A stretch of DNA of 64,000 nt from Thalassotalea litorea. Lineage in GTDB: Bacteria > Pseudomonadota > Gammaproteobacteria > Enterobacterales > Alteromonadaceae. A program made the position numbers and the translations under genes. The notes under the pieces were generated by a model, which ran no database searches, was not told the DNA's origin, and worked only from the letters and a program-made list of their open reading frames with translations. The stretch's first letter is position 1. Each line of letters begins with the position of its first letter. The stretch lies in contig NZ_VCBC01000010.1 in the NCBI RefSeq assembly GCF_005843925.1, positions 62,001-126,000 on the forward strand. The letters are read 5' to 3'. Shown here in pieces: positions 61,060 through 64,000 of this stretch.

Positions 61060-62549
61060 TGCTCACCTACCTTGTTGTCAGGCAAGCTTGCAGTCTTCGA
61101 TTCTGCTTCCTTTTGCGCTTTGGTATCTGAGCTATTATCCGTGTTATCGCTGATCGCTCGGGTAGACGCGGAAAAGTTTTGATCCAGCAATTCCCGTAAG
61201 GCTTGCTGGGATTTTAGATTTTGTGGGTAATCAATGGCGAACTTTTCCTCTTTCAAAGCGGATACTTCTTTGCTAAAGGCTTTATTTGCCTCATTGTTAT
61301 CGGCGAAATAGGTATCTAACCATTGCGCAACATCGTCGAGACTTTTTTGATAAAGCTCGGCTTCTTGTTGGGTTACCGCCCATTGGCTGATCTGCAGTTT
61401 TAACTGTAGGTTTTGCAACAGGTGCTGCTGGTATTGTGGCGCCATCAAGGGCTCATCTTTATCGTATTTATTACGCACGGTAATAAAGTCTGCGACAAAC
61501 CGTTGCCAACTAATCCTCAGGTTTTGCTCCCAATCAGAAATATCGCCGCTAAGTTGTTTTTCTTCAGGGGCAACGTCTACTTTTTTATCCGCACCTTTAA
61601 TAACCAGTGAATCGGTGCTGTCATTTAAGGCCAGTAACGCCAGCAAGATATCCTGAGATTTATCCTCGGGCAGTTGATTCAACATTTGCTTGTCTTCACG
61701 AATCAATTTACGGATTGGCATAAATCGGGACTGCTTCATCGATGCGAGTCGGGCATCCGCGTCATTGAGCAAGGATAAAGCGGTATTCACATCTTTTTCG
61801 AGCCAAATCACCCGCGTCGCCATGCGCAACAGGTATTCCGCTTCATACACACGCCAGTTACTGGGTTGTTGTGCGGTAATACGTGAAATTTTACCTTCGA
61901 GTTGATCCACTTGCGCGAGTAAAGTCTTTTGTTGTTCTGCATTTTTGTCAGTTAGCTGGTCAGCCAGATTGCGATTACTTTGTTGACTGGATTGTTTCAA
62001 GGCATCGAGTTGTTCTTTAACCTGGCGGGATAATTGTTGATTATTACTTTCCTGCTCGCTCTGTCTTTTTTGATCGAGCTGTTCCGTTAATGCCTGAAGT
62101 TGCTGTTGCTGATAATAATATAAACCACCAACACCGCCGGCTGCGGCTAACGCGATGAGCAGTGCCAGAACTCCGGTTTTTGATACACCACTACTTTTTT
62201 CGACTGAAGCCGATGGGCTTCGAGGCGATGGATTGTTCGCTGCACCTGATGGTTTTGTTGCACCAGATGTGCTGGATTTGGATTGCGGCGCTGATTTGGT
62301 CGGTGCTTTTGCAGACGTTGCCGCATTTGGCTCCGATTTTGACTTTCCTGTGCTCTCAGGCGGTTTTGCCTGGGCTTTGGCTTTGGCGGCAATTTTTGCG
62401 GCTTCGGCGGCGGTGACTTTAGCGGAACTGCTTGGCGTTTTTTGCGGCGAATCTTTGGCGTCAGATTGCCCTTCATTACTCTTGGCTGTAGAAGGCGGGT
62501 TGTTGTCTTTTTTGATACTGTCTTGAGCTTTCTTGTCTTTATCGGTCAT
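61056..62549 (-). CDS. hemX: HemX, hem operon membrane protein
   Basis: A 497-residue protein. The first 120 residues are low-complexity Lys/Ala/Ser/Pro (PPESTGKSKSEPNAATSA), followed by one helix (TGVLALLIALAAAGGVGGLY) and a coiled-coil-rich periplasmic domain (LTEQLDQKRQSEQESNNQQL, then NWRVYEAEYLLRMATRVIWL). It is annotated in many genomes as uroporphyrin-III C-methyltransferase, but it lacks the methyltransferase domain. Third gene of hemCDXY, coupled to hemY. Confidence 0.92.
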   Translation of the reverse strand: MTDKDKKAQDSIKKDNNPPSTAKSNEGQSDAKDSPQKTPSSSAKVTAAEAAKIAAKAKAQAKPPESTGKSKSEPNAATSAKAPTKSAPQSKSSTSGATKPSGAANNPSPRSPSASVEKSSGVSKTGVLALLIALAAAGGVGGLYYYQQQQLQALTEQLDQKRQSEQESNNQQLSRQVKEQLDALKQSSQQSNRNLADQLTDKNAEQQKTLLAQVDQLEGKISRITAQQPSNWRVYEAEYLLRMATRVIWLEKDVNTALSLLNDADARLASMKQSRFMPIRKLIREDKQMLNQLPEDKSQDILLALLALNDSTDSLVIKGADKKVDVAPEEKQLSGDISDWEQNLRISWQRFVADFITVRNKYDKDEPLMAPQYQQHLLQNLQLKLQISQWAVTQQEAELYQKSLDDVAQWLDTYFADNNEANKAFSKEVSALKEEKFAIDYPQNLKSQQALRELLDQNFSASTRAISDNTDNSSDTKAQKEAESKTASLPDNKVGEQ

Positions 62550-62581
62550 ATCTTACATCCAAGGATGAATCAGGCTTGCTA

Positions 62582-63337
62582 TCACATGGCCGCTATGGCC
62601 TGAAAAATTAATCGGTTACTAGCACCGCTGGCATTGATCACACGGTCTAGTTTGTATTGTTTGGCTTTTTCGGCAATGCGCTCGCTGGCAACGACCCAAT
62701 AAATTCCCTGTATAAAGGACCTATCCGCATTGGCGAGCAACTCAACGGCTTTATCCAGTAAAGCCTCGCTGGTAACTACCATACAATTAATTTTAAGTTT
62801 TCGCCATTTTTCAATAAGTTGACTAGCATCCATTGACGGCCAATGGCGCAGGTATACTTCATTATAGGCAACATTTGCCCGTCTTTGGCGAAGTGTTTGT
62901 GCTAAATGCTCACGGCCACCGTTACCGCGGATGATTAATATCTTTTGATCGCTTACCTGTTGCAAAGACGGTAGCGCCAATAACCCTTCACTATCGAATG
63001 TTTGTCCGGTATGGATCTTTATTGCCGATGGCGTCAAAGCGAGCGATGATAGTGCTTTCGCGGTGGCAGGCCCTACCGCGTAGTATGAGCTTTGCACCGG
63101 CCATGCATCTATGGGACATTGTTGTAACGCAAACTGCGCAGCCGCTTCACTAACAAAAATAATATGTTGCGGTCGCTCGGCAAGGGCTGCCGCTAAGGAA
63201 AGTGATTGGCTATTGCTTTGGTAATCGAAAAAGGGCTGGATTTCGATATGGCGAGCGAGAGGCTTTAACTCTCGCGCCAATGATTGAGATTTACTCAGAG
63301 GTCGGGTCAGAAGAATGTTCAGTTCAGTCTTTGCCAT
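62582..63337 (-). CDS. hemD: Uroporphyrinogen-III synthase
   Basis: The ATG at 63335-63337 gives [20 protein letters not shown] and 251 residues; an upstream in-frame start inside hemC is unlikely. The family is poorly conserved, but LLTRP at the start, [45 protein letters not shown] and [18 protein letters not shown] fit HemD. It closes and inverts ring D of hydroxymethylbilane to uroporphyrinogen III. Its start overlaps the hemC end by 14 bases. Confidence 0.93.
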   Translation of the reverse strand: MAKTELNILLTRPLSKSQSLARELKPLARHIEIQPFFDYQSNSQSLSLAAALAERPQHIIFVSEAAAQFALQQCPIDAWPVQSSYYAVGPATAKALSSLALTPSAIKIHTGQTFDSEGLLALPSLQQVSDQKILIIRGNGGREHLAQTLRQRRANVAYNEVYLRHWPSMDASQLIEKWRKLKINCMVVTSEALLDKAVELLANADRSFIQGIYWVVASERIAEKAKQYKLDRVINASGASNRLIFQAIAAM

Positions 63338-64000
63338 ATAACTCTTCAAGAATCGCTTTTGCGCCACTTTCCAATAACTCATCGGCTAATACTTGCCCGA
63401 GTTTTTGGGCTTCGGTGATGTCACCTGAAATTTCTGCTTCGATGATTTCTGAACCATCTGGGCGGCCTACTAAGCCTTTGAGTGTCAGTTGCGAATCGTT
63501 GATAGTAGCATAGCCGCCAATCGGCACCTGGCAGCCACCTTGTAATTGAGTGTTCATTGCTCGCTCGGCAAGGACTCGAATTCGAGTTTGTTGATGCTCT
63601 AACGGCGCCAGCAAGGCTTTAATTCTTTGATCATCGAGGCGACATTCAATGCCGACGGCACCCTGACCATTGGCTGGTAACATAACCTCTGGCTCAATAT
63701 ACTGACGAATGCGATCGGGCATTTCCAGACGAATCAAGCCGGCGGCGGCAAGAATGATGGCATCGTAATCGCCATTATCGAGTTTTGCTAATCGAGTATT
63801 CACGTTGCCACGCAGATCTTTAATGATTAAATCCGGGCGCATGGCGTTTAACTGACATTGACGGCGCAGGCTTGAAGTACCAACGACAGCGCCTTGTGGC
63901 AGAGCATCGATATTATCAAAATGGTTCGATACAAAGGCATCTCTTGGGTCTTCGCGCTCACAAATCACTTGCAGACCCAGGCCTTCAGGAAAGTCCACAG
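63324..64000 (-). CDS. hemC: Hydroxymethylbilane synthase (partial, N-terminus off the window)
   Basis: The first roughly 85 residues of this usually 310-residue enzyme lie beyond the window. Visible parts: [39 protein letters not shown] (dipyrromethane and substrate-binding Arg pair), [46 protein letters not shown] and the cofactor-attachment Cys in [16 protein letters not shown]. It joins four porphobilinogen units to hydroxymethylbilane. First gene of hemCDXY here. Confidence 0.96.
   Translation of the reverse strand, partial: VDFPEGLGLQVICEREDPRDAFVSNHFDNIDALPQGAVVGTSSLRRQCQLNAMRPDLIIKDLRGNVNTRLAKLDNGDYDAIILAAAGLIRLEMPDRIRQYIEPEVMLPANGQGAVGIECRLDDQRIKALLAPLEHQQTRIRVLAERAMNTQLQGGCQVPIGGYATINDSQLTLKGLVGRPDGSEIIEAEISGDITEAQKLGQVLADELLESGAKAILEELYGKD

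Noticed and set aside
62155..62526. A 123-codon forward frame inside hemX
   Set aside because: It is the antisense shadow of the Ala/Lys/Ser-rich N-terminus of HemX; biased composition keeps the opposite strand open.

Overview
The window reads as chromosomal DNA of a marine gammaproteobacterium, most likely of the order Alteromonadales (Colwelliaceae/Thalassotalea-like). This is inferred from gene content and order, not from a search: hemC-hemD-hemX-hemY, ubiD next to fre, lexA near plsB, a long aa3-type cytochrome oxidase operon, many small lipoproteins, paired secreted amidohydrolases and a REP-associated (RAYT-type) transposase. No tRNA, rRNA or CRISPR array was recognised.

Layout. 1-2.3 kb: start of a PutP-like sodium/solute symporter, then a RAYT gene bracketed by three inverted copies per side of a 9-bp motif. 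2.36-9.9 kb: a catabolic block with a double-hotdog hydratase, an acyl-CoA ligase, three CitE/HpcH-type CoA-ester lyases and a zinc-free MDR reductase around one divergent promoter region; together they suggest use of a C4/C5 dicarboxylate through CoA esters. 9.9-18.5 kb: a small hypothetical gene, selO, two secreted cytochromes c, a DUF885 lipoprotein, a CsgG/DUF4810/DUF799 lipoprotein operon and a second MDR reductase. 18.8-32.5 kb: PrcB-like protein, an unusual tail-anchored lipoyl-domain protein, two lipoproteins, fre, ubiD, an amidohydrolase pair whose second member has lost its metal ligands, MFS and MATE exporters and a polysaccharide deacetylase.

32.5-35.5 kb is accessory and repeat-rich: a tandem array of different small hairpins joined by a conserved linker, REP-like hairpins, duplicated 24-bp elements, a HEAT-repeat protein, and lipoproteins including two tandem Bor-like proteins. 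35.5-38.6 kb: methyltransferase, GST, a small membrane protein and a YebC-family regulator. 38.8-48.8 kb: a DUF2167 protein and the reverse-strand cytochrome c oxidase operon coxB-coxA-ctaG-coxC, SURF1, a thioredoxin-like protein, ctaA, ctaB and SCO, with a DUF2909 gene on the opposite strand. CoxB carries two fused cytochrome c domains. 49.2-53.3 kb: a candidate 30-residue basic protein, lexA with two SOS boxes, a VF530 protein and plsB. 53.3-59.35 kb: exported Kelch protein, alpha/beta hydrolase, arylsulfatase and HAD phosphatase. 59.38-59.9 kb: GGTGTC repeats, then a 12.8-copy 31-bp tandem array that ends in a perfect 19-bp inverted copy of the 3' end of hemY. 59.9-64 kb: hemY, hemX, hemD and truncated hemC.

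The strongest leads for something undescribed are the covarying hairpin array at 32.57-32.77 kb, the tandem array fused to an inverted hemY end at 59.47-59.90 kb, the tail-anchored lipoyl protein at 19.3-19.9 kb and the three-lyase CoA-ester cluster at 2.4-9.9 kb.
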